Source: Reticulitermes lucifugus (lineage: Eukaryota > Arthropoda > Insecta > Blattodea > Rhinotermitidae). Taken from it: a DNA stretch of 24,624 nucleotides. The position numbers and the translations under genes are program-made. Numbering within the stretch: the first letter of the stretch is position 1; every line of letters begins with the position of its first letter. The notes beneath the pieces are model-generated. The model saw nothing but the letters and a program-made list of their open reading frames with translations. It was not told the DNA's origin and did not search any database. Positions 1 through 8,850 of this stretch are shown piece by piece. The stretch covers positions 498 through 25,121 of the forward strand of contig JAKCWW010007935.1 in NCBI GenBank assembly GCA_026260175.1, read 5' to 3'.

Positions 1-153
1 CAAGTCTTTTGTTCCAGTTTTATTCTATAACCTCAGTCTCATTATATAATTGTCGGACTGTGTCTGAAGCCTGAGTGGTGGGGATCACCTTTGGTTCAAG
101 AGAAGTAACAGAGAGAAAAGGCCTGTGACGACAGACAACAAATTAGTAGTACT

Positions 154-196
<43 letters not shown>
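154..196. repeat. (TAG)n microsatellite
   Basis: About fourteen TAG units run without interruption and are flanked by imperfect units (TAGTAGTACTG on the left, TAGAAGAAAC on the right). On the minus strand it reads as a run of threonine codons, so the open frame there is a repeat artefact and not a gene. Confidence 0.97.
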
Positions 197-555
197 AAGA
201 AACAATAACGTGTTTTTCCATCAAAGAAGTATTGGTACTCTCTTCATTATTAGTTGACAATATTTTCATTGCGTTCTCCACGCGCGCACTAACGTTTGCA
301 ACACTGGACACGACCTCCTAACGTGAAGACAGCTTGGTAGAACAAGCCGTGTTGCTGTGTGATCTAGTGGTTATTTTTCCGGCAATGGTTGACATTGTAA
401 TACCAACTGAAGCATGCACACCAAAGCTCTTCATTGTCGTCATCTGTGGTGCTATCCTAATGTTTCTATAGAAACAAACACCACACCAACAAATATCCCA
501 AAAAAACTAACAATGTCCCGCTTAAACAACAGTTATAAGTACCACACAAGGTCGT
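197..555. other. No recognisable feature
   Basis: Unique-looking DNA of mixed composition between two microsatellites. Only short open frames occur, without recognisable motifs. Confidence 0.5.
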
Positions 556-579
556 TAATAATAATAATAATAATAATAA
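556..579. repeat. (TAA)n tract, probable SINE tail
   Basis: Eight TAA units directly abut the 3' end of the minus-strand SINE at 580-832. Read with the SINE it is a (TTA)n tail. Simple-repeat tails are usual for SINEs moved by certain LINE types, so this tract was probably part of the insertion. Confidence 0.8.
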
Positions 580-832
580 GGCAAGGCTGTCCTCGTGCAT
601 GCCGTGAAGGAGACCGAGAGTAGAGTTATAGGTCCACACATTCTTTCGAGTGGTCAGCTTCAGAAGGGGGCCACTTTCACTTCCATGCTGAATAGGAGGC
701 TGCATGAGCCCCTGATCCTGTCTGCATGCCCTGGAGGAAAAAAATAATTTCTTGTCCCTCTCAGGAATTGAACGCCGATTCCTGGGTCACCCAGTCCCTA
801 TCCTAGCCATTATACTAAGCTATCCCAGCTCC
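580..832 (-). mobile_element. tRNA-derived SINE, near full length
   Basis: Read on the minus strand, this starts with a tRNA-like head (GGGATAGCTTAGTATAATGG, A-box-like, at 807-822) and a B-box-like GGCGTTCAATTCC at 764-776. A body follows that aligns by eye with the copies at 4948-5133 and 22920-23172: shared blocks include ATAGGAGGCTG on the plus strand near 696-706, the 'GTGGTCAGCTTC' block and 'GTCCTCGTGCATGCCGTGAAGG' in two pieces near 589-612. It ends in the (TTA)n tract. Length is about 253 bp. No convincing target-site duplication was found, so the ends may have decayed. The family name is not known to me. It is non-coding and would have relied on a LINE for retrotransposition. Confidence 0.8.
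764..822 (-). promoter_or_regulatory. Internal Pol III promoter of SINE (A and B boxes)
   Basis: On the minus strand, TAGCTTAGTATAATGG resembles the tRNA A box, and GGCGTTCAATTCC, about 30 bases further on, resembles the B box (GGTTCAANNCC type). The pairing and order fit a tRNA-derived type 2 Pol III promoter. Activity cannot be judged from sequence. Confidence 0.65.
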
Positions 833-1321
833 AATAACATACTCTATGCAAAGTACGTAACTATTTCTATCGCCAATGGAAACTAATATATGCAGAAGAA
901 ATGGTTCATCAAAGTGTATGATGTAACTGTCATATGAAATGCGCAAGTTCCATGAGGCTATGGTTCAGCTTTGTTGAAATTTATTTTAACAACTTTGATT
1001 TCTCTAAGGACGAAAACTTGGCTAGAAATATAAGTTGTGAGAAACTTTTAAGAGTAAGATTAAACTAAGAATGAAAATTTATATCTTTCTAAAAATTCAT
1101 ATGCAATTTCCACGAGCCACTCTACTTAAAATATGGTTATTACAGCTATATTTTTTTTCACTTTCGAGAGAACAATTTACTGTCTGGAAGTTCCGTACCG
1201 GGTGCGTTCCGCAACGTGTACTTCACGTATGAGAACGACACGACACATTTCACTCTCTAGACGAGGATATTTCCTGACAAGCTAAAGGCCCTCAACGAGT
1301 CAACAATTCACTCACATTAAT
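833..1321. other. No recognisable feature
   Basis: AT-rich DNA with a T8 run near 1149-1157. No repeat shared with the rest of the window and no credible coding frame was seen. Confidence 0.5.
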
Positions 1322-1455
1322 AGGTTCGAACTTTCACTGCTGCGTTCACAAGAAACCGCCATTGGCCCCTATCCTGAGCCAAACAAGTCCAGTCCACGCC
1401 CTCCCACACTATTTCTCGACGAAACATATTACCGTCCATCTACGCCTAGGTCATC
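1322..1455 (-). mobile_element. LINE 3'-end fragment (family A)
   Basis: On the plus strand this carries the antisense signature seen in the better copies at 18070-18420 and 19165-19560: a 'GTTCACAAGAAACCGCC ... CCTATCCTGAGCC ... AGTCCA' order and then a CCATCTACGCCTAGG block. The minus strand therefore corresponds to the last codons and 3' end of a non-LTR retrotransposon ORF2 ('CRRRW.DG ... GL.L..D' type). Frameshifts and stops prevent any continuous frame. It is 5'-truncated and dead. Confidence 0.65.
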
Positions 1456-1689
1456 GAATTCAAGTTCTCAACCATAAACTTTCTATGCAATTTACAGCTA
1501 CCATTCATCCTGATCATATATAATTCAGCCTATAAATTACAAGACACTCTTAGCTCCAATATCATCTCTTGTTATGTATGTATCATGCTGCAGTCACAAA
1601 CGTAAAACCCAATTTGACCCTTAAGCTCAAAACGCTGATACAGTAGTCTTGCGTTTTCATAAAGGAGAAAATTCAGAATGCGGTTTTCT

Positions 1690-1803
1690 TGGTTGTGTCA
1701 GTGTGTAGTTGGATGGTTACCAGCGTTACGGAAGGACATACCGCCTCCTTCTTCAGGGTAGTAGTACTTCGTCCTGAATGTCGGTAACCACGAGACCACA
1801 CGG
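1690..1803 (+). repeat. Interspersed repeat, MITE-like candidate (right half)
   Basis: Contains GGTTACCAGCGTTACGGAAG and CCGCCTCCTTCTTCAGG, matching in order the copies at 11815-11925 and 20214-20285. It ends with ACGAGACCACACGG (1790-1803), the inverted complement, with one mismatch, of CCGTGTGGTCTGGT at 20224-20237 in another copy. This suggests a short element with terminal inverted repeats. No coding capacity. The class is an inference. Confidence 0.5.
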
Positions 1804-1999
1804 AGTCAAATTTACAAGACCACAATTCAATTCACCATTTTAAAAACCCATAATCTTACAGGCCCTACATGTGTATAACACAGCCTATACCGTCGTGACT
1901 TGTGCCCTTCATAAAATCATCGAGGGCGAGACGCACGGAATATGCAGCACGTGCAGTGTGTGGGAGATTCCGAAGAGAATATGGTACGGGGATTACAGC

Positions 2000-2186
2000 T
2001 TAGTGCTTTACTTTACGGCACCGCCAGTACATCAAAATACGTAACACAGCTGGTGGGATTATGTGTAAATGATGAACTGATAAGAACTTTACAGAAAACA
2101 CCGTCATGACAACGGGTTTCCCGGGCGAGAGTCGAACCAGGCACCGCCCGAATAGGAATTCAGAGCGTAACTGATACACCAACCTG
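2000..2186 (-). mobile_element. tRNA-headed SINE, second family
   Basis: On the minus strand, GGTTGGTGTATCAGTTACGC (A-box-like, ending near 2165) is followed about 35 bases later by GCCTGGTTCGACTCTC (B-box-like, 2127-2142) and then CGCCCGGGAAACCCG, a typical end of a tRNA-related head. The downstream body, to about 2000, has no second copy in this window, so its 3' limit is uncertain. The head sequence differs from the SINE family at 580-832. A decayed tRNA gene is the alternative, but the poor cloverleaf and long tail favour a SINE. Confidence 0.6.
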
Positions 2187-2597
2187 TTCGCTGCGAGGGC
2201 TGTAAAAACGGGACAAGGGTGTGGAGTGGATACAACCGGCTCCTGTTCTAGAAAATACTACAATGAATCTTTGGGTTCCGTAAAAGGTGGATAATTTTCA
2301 GAAGAGTCAAGGGATTACTAAATTCTCAAGGAAGGCTTTGCTGCATGAGGCTGCTATGGCATGTCCAAAACAACGTTTCAGGCATTTAAAAACCTGCCTG
2401 AATTCCTTCTGAGAGGGTAAAAAGCTAGGAATGAGAGAGAGATGTTTATATGCGAGTAGCAGTAATGCCATAAGCTGACGTAATTCAGTTACAACTGCTC
2501 CTCGTAACATTTCTCTTCTCTCCGATCCACTAAGAGTATGAAGGACTGTACAGCGAACATTTGCTAAAGTTGTGTTCGTGCTCAGTGCAACAGTCTA
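2187..2597. other. No recognisable feature
   Basis: Mixed-composition DNA. The open frames present (up to about 67 codons, minus strand) match no family that I recognise. Confidence 0.5.
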
Positions 2598-2640
2598 TCA
2601 CCACCACCACCACCATCATAACCATCATCATCATCATCAC
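2598..2640. repeat. (CAC/CAT)n microsatellite
   Basis: A run of CAC units changes into CAT units with one interruption. It lies about 25 bases beyond the 3' end of the minus-strand LINE fragment at 2665-3345, so it may be the expanded simple-repeat tail of that insertion. Confidence 0.93.
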
Positions 2641-2664
2641 GTATTGTTTTATGTCTCATCCAAA

Positions 2665-3345
2665 GCGAGTTATTCAGAGTGCGATCTAGTGCTCCCTCTT
2701 TCAGTTTCAAGTATCTTTTCGTTTGCTTAATTTCATCCCATAGCTACTTACGTCTTCTTCCTCTTCTTCCCGTTCCTTCAATCTTTCCTTCAATAACGTA
2801 TTTCAGAAGGCAGTTCCTACGCAAGATGTCACCAACCCAGTTACCCTTCGTTTTATTTTATGTAAGACGTTACTTTCCCCCTTGACACTATGTAATACTT
2901 CTTCATTTCTCACATGATCGGTTTAACTGCTCTCTCCTACCTTCCACAGCACCACATTTCAAATCTTTCAAGGTACTTCTGATCTACTTTACGAAGTGTC
3001 CAAGTTTCGGCACCACACAAAGCTATGCTACAAATGTAGCATTCCACTAGCATCTTTCGTAAATTTACGTCTAATTTGCTGGTGAAAAGATTCTTCTTCT
3101 TGTTGAATGCTGCTTTTGCCATGGCAATCCTGGATTTAATTTCACGTGTACATCTGTCATTTGTTATCGTGCTACCCAAATAGCTGAAATACTCCACATT
3201 TTCCAGTTATTTTTCATCTATCATAATCTGTACTGGGGATGTTTGCCTTGAGATTCTCATTACCTTAGTTTTTCCACATTCATTTCCATTCCATAGCATC
3301 TTCCAACTTCAATTAGCATATCAATCATGCCCTGTATCCTACCCA
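2665..3345 (-). pseudogene. LINE reverse transcriptase C-terminal remnant (family B)
   Basis: A dead non-LTR retrotransposon ORF2 end. Read on the minus strand from about 3345, it gives 'GMIDMLIEVGRCYGMEMNVEK', then after a frame change 'MEYFSYLGSTITNDRC' (open frame 2937-3197), 'REIKSRIAMAKAAFNKKK' and 'CGAETWTLRKVDQ', and then degenerate 'FEMW' sequence. These are the conserved blocks after the polymerase palm in LINE reverse transcriptases ('FxYLGSxI', 'R...A..AF', 'YGxExW'). The catalytic Y/F-x-D-D block, which should lie just before 'GMIDML', is missing: unrelated sequence begins there. The part below 2937 continues the C-terminal region through stops and frameshifts (plus-strand 2679-2885 is its antisense). 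It is 5'-truncated, frameshifted and inactive. CR1/L2-like or jockey-like affiliation is possible, but I cannot choose. It differs from LINE family A elsewhere in the window. Confidence 0.88.
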
Positions 3346-3600
3346 CATTCATAATTCGTGAATTCAGCGTGCAGTCTACTAGCCCTCCTACATGAATAAG
3401 ACCTCATATGGCTCCTGTATGAGGTTCATTTAACATCACTCTCCCAGTCATTATTTTAGAGTAGTGCCGCGATAAAAACCGGTAAGGAATGAATCATACA
3501 GAATCCGAAAACAGACAACCACCGCAGCCGCAACAAAGGCACTCCAACTAAACGTCTATTGTCTAATTAAAATACAACACGACAGTTCTGTGACTGCCTG

Positions 3601-3628
3601 TCTCCGTCCTCAGCAGAAAGGACGGAGA
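3601..3628. repeat. Small perfect hairpin
   Basis: TCTCCGTCC (3601-3609) and GGACGGAGA (3620-3628) are exact inverted complements separated by ten bases. No T-run or gene context, so it is not called a terminator. Confidence 0.6.
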
Positions 3629-3639
3629 GGAAACCTACT

Positions 3640-3745
3640 CCGTTGGGCACCATTACATAAAGTTAATTTTCATCAGTCCCCTCTTACCTCAGGACGGAAA
3701 CAGACACAGTTTCCGAAACGCAGTGTCCTTCGAATGTTGTATTTT
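3640..3745 (+). repeat. Interspersed repeat, copy 1 of 2
   Basis: CTCCGTTGGGCACCATTACA ... GAGG/CAGGACGGAAACAGACACAG, then TTTCCGAAACGCAG, matches in order the copy at 8715-8850, which has CCGTTGGGCACGCAGCC ... GAGGTGGAGACAGCAGC and TTTCCGAAACGATGG. Two diverged copies with the same spacing indicate a shared interspersed element of unknown class. Confidence 0.55.
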
Positions 3746-4574
3746 AATCATAGAACAGACAATCCAGCTGGGGTACATCAGTAATAATAAATAATACTGT
3801 GGAGTCCACCGTAATGGCCATAAACGGGGCCGAGAAGTAGACCGGACAATATATAAATAAAAAGTAACAAATGCAGTTAGTAATGATCACCGTAATTTAC
3901 TAAGCATAACAATACGCTAGCAATTACAGGTACACTATGTATTCAACAATAATTTGTCACTATCTGTAACGACACTGCATGTTTTGTTTAGCATCTTTGT
4001 TTTGTTTACTGTGTTAAATTTACTGGGACTCTAAGAAGCAATCGTCCCATATAAGCGTAGCTGTGTCTCCCTGTCCGTTCCAGCAGGTCTAGCCATCTCT
4101 CAGCTGTCCGTCCCGTCGCCTATGTCAGATCGTATCACCAGCTTCACCTCATTTAGCCAGCTGCAGCTAACGGAGCAAGGCGTTCACATTATTGCGGTCC
4201 AGACTAACAGGGCGTCAGTAAGCAATTACAGGTTGGCAAGTGTCGGCAACACACGCTTCCATTCTGAAGATGGACGTAGCAGGTTCCTCTCTGGCGCTAG
4301 CAGACTGTTTGAAATCTCTTTGAGCGAGAGTCAACAATACTGACACACCCGAGTGAAATTCAAACGAAATGGCTGTTGAGGAATAGCACAATTCCCATGA
4401 GGCATCAGTAAAACAGCTGGCCATATTAGTGCCAGAATAACGGACAAGACACAAAAACGAGCTACGTTCATTGGAAATTTACACAAACAACAAAACACAG
4501 TCACGTTATCCATGATTACTCATGTCACATGTATTTTTATGTTTCTTTTAGATTTCGTTGTTCACAAAGGATTT
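3746..4574. other. No recognisable feature
   Basis: No repeat shared with the rest of the window. Overlapping open frames of 60-79 codons on both strands at 4122-4513 show no domain signature and no consistent frame, so they are not called as genes. Confidence 0.5.
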
Positions 4575-4720
4575 GCTTCCCCAAGGTGGCCTATCCAGCG
4601 TACACAGAACCCTCAAACAATGCTGTCGGCCAAGTCTACCTCTCTGCAGACCTACACGGCATCACATACCAGAAGACAGCAACCTCATTATTCACCGCGA
4701 CTGAACCCTCAATTCTCTAG
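4575..4720 (+). repeat. Interspersed repeat of insect 'TYQKT' type
   Basis: The plus strand reads 'SADLHGITYQKTATSLF' in one frame. From memory this resembles a repeat fragment often mis-annotated as protein in insect genomes ('F.RTTRRYIPED' phrase in its best-known frame). The nucleotide phrase TACACGGCATCACATACCAG followed by AAGACAGCAACCTC fits it. I know of no class or function, and only one copy is seen here. Confidence 0.45.
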
Positions 4721-4930
4721 TTTATTCCTGGTCACGTCTCTAAAAATGGTCATTTGGTTCGCACATTTTCAGGTAGGAAAACGGCACGGCGTACATTAAC
4801 ATCTGCATAATGTGACTTGGACACTGTAACAAGTCTTGTATGGAGGAATGGTTGGACCAACCGTTTTGTATCTGTTTACACATAACAGGAACCAGCATTC
4901 AAAATTCTTTCTGATCTATAAAATTACAAA

Positions 4931-4947
4931 CTGCAACAATCCACAGT
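4931..4947 (+). repeat. Target-site duplication, left copy
   Basis: CTGCAACAATCCACAGT occurs here and, identically, at 5134-5150, exactly flanking the SINE between them. Seventeen identical bases by chance 203 bases apart is very unlikely. Confidence 0.9.
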
Positions 4948-5133
4948 AAAGGTAAGAAGGTAAAGTTCTCCCTAGAACGGGCTATGAAGGCCCATAGGGG
5001 GAGTAGAGGTACAGCTCTACTGTCTTTAACCCTGGCACTAGATGACGGTGGGTGGTCAACTCCGCGCCCCGGCCGCTTTACCCGGTACCCATTGTATAGG
5101 AGGCTGGGTGGGCCCCAGGGCCGGTCTGGAAGG
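4948..5133 (-). mobile_element. SINE copy, 5'-truncated, with target-site duplication
   Basis: This 186-bp insertion lies between two perfect 17-bp repeats. Its plus strand starts AAAGGTAAGAAGGTAAAG (the SINE 3' tail read in antisense), followed by GGCTATGAAGGCCCATAGGG, AACCCTGGCACTAGATGACG, GTGGTCAACTCC, CCCGGCCGCTTTACCC and TATAGGAGGCTGGGTG. These blocks are shared with copies at 580-832, 5160-5285, 19612-19795 and 22920-23172. The element lies on the minus strand and stops before the tRNA-like head, so it is 5'-truncated. A long duplication plus 5' truncation is the mark of target-primed reverse transcription. Of the SINEs here, this is the one with the best-defined boundaries and probably among the younger insertions. 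Confidence 0.88.
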
Positions 5134-5150
5134 CTGCAACAATCCACAGT
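5134..5150 (+). repeat. Target-site duplication, right copy
   Basis: Identical to 4931-4947. Together they fix the borders of the SINE at 4948-5133. Confidence 0.9.
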
Positions 5151-5159
5151 TACCGTCCT

Positions 5160-5285
5160 TAATTAAGCAGCACGACATGAAGATATAGGGAGTGTAGGAA
5201 TGGCTCCACAAATTCTCACCCTCGCCCCTGGACTGAGGTGACTAATCAGTCTCGCGCTCCGGCCGCTTCACACCAGGTACAAAGT
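5160..5285 (-). mobile_element. Second SINE copy, degraded, same orientation
   Basis: Only nine bases beyond the duplication of the previous SINE, the plus strand again shows the family order: ACATGAAGATATAGGGAGTG, TGGACTGAGGTGACTAATCAG, TCTCGCGCTCCGGCCGCTTC and a CCAGGTACAAAG block. It is more diverged than its neighbour and lacks the tRNA-like head. The younger copy apparently landed next to the older one. Confidence 0.65.
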
Positions 5286-5724
5286 GGGTAAGAAGCTACG
5301 ACTCAAGACTCCTTCGTCCAACCGCTGGCATCACTACTGGCCTACCGACTGTGCATTATTTAAATACGATTATTTTGATCCTGTTTTGTGGCGTTTTATT
5401 AAAGATTCTTACTGTCTCACTGTTAATGACAATGGCAGAAACTGTCTCTAGTTTCATCAACCCTTGGGAGGATCAACAATAACACTAATTCACCGTAAAA
5501 TATTCAGTACGCTCCTACAAAGCGTTACTGCATATTATGCCTATTAATACTGTCCAGTTCATTTTTACTTTATTAAAATTTCAGATGTAAATAGTAATTA
5601 CAGACTCTCTTTTCCTATGCAAATATGGCACAACTTTAAATTTCACAACTTCATCAAAACAATGCAATATGAGACAGTGCTACCCCTAGAGGCAGTCGGG
5701 ACGTGATGGGAAACTGAACGTTCA
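5286..5724. other. No recognisable feature
   Basis: AT-rich DNA without repeats recognised elsewhere in the window. Confidence 0.5.
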
Positions 5725-5870
5725 ATAAAACTTTCTCGGGTTAGCAGCCGCGTCAGGTTGTTGAACGGCGAGTACAACGTTTCGAGAACCACCTCTGTTA
5801 TCGTCATCAGTCGCCGTGGACGCATAAACGAAAAGTGACTTCTTCTTACAGCAGTCAGATCCTGGCTGTC
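5725..5870 (-). repeat. Possible interspersed repeat
   Basis: The minus strand reads 'MRPRRLMTITEVVLETLYS' then 'PFNNLTRLLTRESF' and contains a GGTTCTCGAAACGTTG phrase. From memory this resembles a repeat seen in other insect assemblies. There is one copy here, and the assignment is weak. Confidence 0.3.
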
Positions 5871-7292
5871 CACTTTACCGACTGTCCTGCTTACGTTTAA
5901 TTTACGCAATGATCATTACAATTGATTGCAATTATTAAGCCTCTGAAGCCTGAAATTAATCAAATATTATTTTTTTTGAGATTCAAACACAGTCTTCATC
6001 ACCAAACACTAAACGGGATATATTGGCCGTTTATTGTTAAAATCATAAAACATACAAACAAGCCGTCTGGGTACAACGAGTGTTGTGAAGTGCGTCGTGA
6101 AGGGTTAATACCTTAATAATTGAAGGATGTACATCTCGTCAAACGAAGTTTAATGTAATTTAAACAAGAGCTGTACAGACCGGTGCGACATTTCGGTACG
6201 TCAAGAACAACAGAAACAATCGACTTGCCACAAATATCGCTTGTGTCAAAGCGTAACAGAAAATTTCCATTTGAAGTTAAAATGTTGACTCGTTTCTCAG
6301 TACAAGCTTCTAAACGCTAGCTGCTTTTTAGTATGGACTGCAGGAGATGGACACTGTTGGTCCCATCAATCAACGTGTTACACCAAAACAGCAGCAGCAT
6401 ACTCGGACAGTCGTATACCACTCGCAGGGACAGCAGTCCGAAGGAAATGTGAGTCTTTGTGTAACGTAATGGGCACGTCTCTGAACTACTAAAATCAAAT
6501 AAAAGTTTTCGGAGTCCACTGACTGTTCATACATATCCCATACAGTACCCTTACAGTGAGATGCATGCGACACAACGGAACTTTTAAGACACGTGCGAGG
6601 TGAGGTACAAATGGCGGTATGTGTCAAGATGACACCATTCTGAGTTGTGACGCCGTGACCTTCGGTAGAAGGGGACACAACGAGCAGCAGCAAGAAGGCA
6701 CTCAGTCTCACTGCACTGATGCACCTTAAAACGGTGTGGCTAGAAGTGCAATTACTTTTAGGGCGAAATATGCCCAAGCCAAGGCGCTACACAACACATG
6801 TCCAATATTTATGCATCAGTCACATGCCGGTCAGAGGTTTAAATCCGGTTATCATCTGAACCCTTTCCTGGAGTCAGAAATGATCTTCACGGATTTCCGA
6901 CAGATTTAACTAACTCTGTTAGGCTTCTAGCACCATAACAATTGCACTGCAGGGTTCAGCGTGTGGGGAATGAAGACGTATGACAATGCAAACCTGTATG
7001 CTGCAAACAATGAGAGACTGAAGTTGTAGAACAAGCATATCTGGATCTAAGACACAGGAAGTGACTGGAGGACGGAAGAAAATAGACAATGAGGAGTTTC
7101 GTTAAGTTTTACTATCGCACGAATTGCATTACGATGATCAAATAGAGGATGATGAGCGGGGGGGAATGTGGCACGCTTGGGACACATACGAAATCCGTAA
7201 GGAATTTTGGTCCAAAAGTCTGCAAGAAAGTTATTTCTTGCAATGCCTGGGTGTCGATGGTACAATAATATTCAAATGGGAGTTAGCTGAAG
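5871..7292. other. No recognisable feature
   Basis: Contains a 135-codon open frame on the minus strand (6370-6777). It has a leucine-rich stretch ('RLSAFLLLLVVSPS') but lacks an upstream ATG and shows no family resemblance, so I do not call it a gene. The rest is unremarkable. Confidence 0.45.
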
Positions 7293-7356
7293 GCGCGCGC
7301 GCGCGTGCGTGTGAGCGTGTGTGTGTGCGTGCGTGCGTGTGTGTGTGTGTGTGTGT
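7293..7356. repeat. (CG)n-(TG)n alternating purine-pyrimidine tract
   Basis: GCGCGCGCGCGTGCG passes into a mostly TG run with scattered CG steps and a few interruptions. Alternating CG/TG sequence of this kind can adopt Z-DNA under supercoiling (known property). The antisense Thr/His frames across it are artefacts. Confidence 0.95.
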
Positions 7357-7445
7357 GGAATGGACTCATCTGGCCCAGAATATGTATCAGTGGCGATATC
7401 TTGTGAAAGAGTTTTGGATACACAATAGCCGGGCAACTGCTTGAG
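7357..7445 (+). mobile_element. LINE 3'-end scrap (family A)
   Basis: Directly after the TG tract the plus strand reads 'VEWTHLAQNMYQWRYLVKEF', resembling the terminal 'GMDWIxLAQDRDRWRALV' block of the family A LINE, which is seen better on the minus strand at 18122-18337. It is too short for more detail. Confidence 0.7.
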
Positions 7446-8328
7446 CAGCTGAGCGACTGAAAGGTCTTCAAGAAGGACTCGGCTCCAATAGTTAGCCAAC
7501 GCTGCACAGAGTCCTATGATACCACCGGACCCAGCTATCTACTGCGAGACGTGAGAGGTGGATCACAGTGCCGACAATGTGTCAAATTCTAAAGTGGTTA
7601 CGATGCCTTCCGGTCTCAGAATCCCTGGTACAACTGTGAAAGAGTCCCACAGGTCGGTGTGTAACTCTTCGCCGCGCTGCCTTTCTGACGGATAGACCTG
7701 TATCAACAATGGAACATTGACAAACGACTGTGTCTACGAATGAAAAACCCGACAATCAATACTACGTCAGACAGTGACCGGTTACATTCTTAAAAACAGG
7801 TATGAGTATACTGACAGACTAGTTGCTCATTAACTAAGGTTGTGCTGTAACAGGGGCTACAGTCTTGTTTTCAGTTCTCGGCTCCTACCTCAGAATAAAC
7901 ACGATTCGCCACTACACGTATACTGTACTATACTATACTGTAATATACTGTGTATACTGTACCAAGCGGTTGAAGTCGCTGTTATCATACAAAACGCATA
8001 ATACAGATCGTGCTCAAAACCGAGAGGTTCAGTGTCACAGCACGTTGTACAGCAATCACTTTACTGTATGTACTAAAACACGTAATAACCCTTCAAAACT
8101 CAGTGGTTACTGTACGTACCACAAGGCACAATATTAAAAAACTCTGCACTTTGCTCACAGTGTGTACTACTGGTAAGTTTTATACGATTCTGCAAGTAAA
8201 CTAAACAGCATTCATCGGTTGGACAGGCAATGTGCTTAAATATAAATTAGATTAATTTCATTCTTCGGACGGTTAATTAACCGTTTGAAAAAGCCTAACG
8301 GTTAGTTCATGTACCGTCAAATGTCTGC
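7446..8328. other. No recognisable gene; TATAC-rich patch at 7916-7965
   Basis: The patch ACGTATACTGTACTATACTA and its continuation is a loose five- to seven-base repeat of TATACTG units. No other structure was recognised. Confidence 0.5.
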
Positions 8329-8450
8329 AGTTCGCCCCACACACTGTTTATGAACTCCGTATGATCTTCACCATAAACAACCTTTATTTCCCTTTACAGC
8401 ATAAGCCGGTTGATCTTTGTAATGCAAGCACAGGGTTCTCTGTGAGCCAG
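8329..8450 (-). repeat. Five-copy interspersed repeat (copy 1, inverted)
   Basis: Read on the minus strand, TTGCATTACAAAGATCAACCGG then TTATGCTG and a GTTTATGGTGAAGATCATAC block match, in order, the plus-strand copies at 12010-12160 and 22085-22260. In one frame these give similar peptides ('HYKDQPAYAV', 'HHKDKPVITV', 'HCNDQPVDAI'), but no frame stays open in all copies. The element class is unknown. Confidence 0.55.
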
Positions 8451-8572
8451 GAACTGAGTCTCTATATGTGCTACAAGGCAGATTAATTTCAATCTTGAAA
8501 GCGTCAACATCAAACTGAGAAAGAAATCCACTTACATCCCTCATCCGCTGGAACACTAAACACTAAGTTATA

Positions 8573-8583
8573 GGTTCGAATCC
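8573..8583 (+). promoter_or_regulatory. Isolated B-box-like motif
   Basis: GGTTCGAATCC is a perfect-looking tRNA B box, but no matching A box or cloverleaf is visible upstream. It is probably a remnant of a SINE head or a chance match. Confidence 0.3.
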
Positions 8584-8714
8584 GATCTCAAGCATGGACG
8601 TATGTAGGTCCTGAACCGGGGGAGGGGGGGTGTATGTTAATGGATGGGAATTCTCTGCATGGTCCACATCTTAAACTGAGTAAATATGCAGTGATTTTCT
8701 TCGGTGTCAACATG

Positions 8715-8850
8715 CCAATAAAGGGGCTGTATCCGTTGGGCACGCAGCCACCGGCACCTTACACATTCGCCATTCACGAACCAACCTCTTCTTCTACTCT
8801 GAGGTGGAGACAGCAGCTATTTCCGAAACGATGGTACTCAAGCACCACAC
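8715..8850 (+). repeat. Interspersed repeat, copy 2 of 2
   Basis: CCGTTGGGCACGCAGCCACC, CATTCACGAACCAACCTCTT, GAGGTGGAGACAGCAGC and TTTCCGAAACGATGG follow the same order as the copy at 3640-3745. The open frame over it is not conserved between copies. Confidence 0.55.

Noticed and set aside
2598..2640. CRISPR-like or His-tag-like array of CAC/CAT
   Set aside because: It is a simple three-base microsatellite with no spacer structure, in a eukaryotic context.
6370..6777. 135-codon minus-strand frame with a hydrophobic 'RLSAFLLLLVVSPS' stretch, possible signal peptide of a secreted protein
   Set aside because: No ATG lies before the hydrophobic stretch, no splice site of quality was seen, the rest is low in motifs, and the length is within chance for a window of this size.
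7272..7507. Thr/His-rich minus-strand frames as histidine-rich proteins
   Set aside because: They are translations of the CG/TG microsatellite.
8573..8583. tRNA gene suggested by a perfect B box
   Set aside because: No A box at the right distance and no cloverleaf around it.
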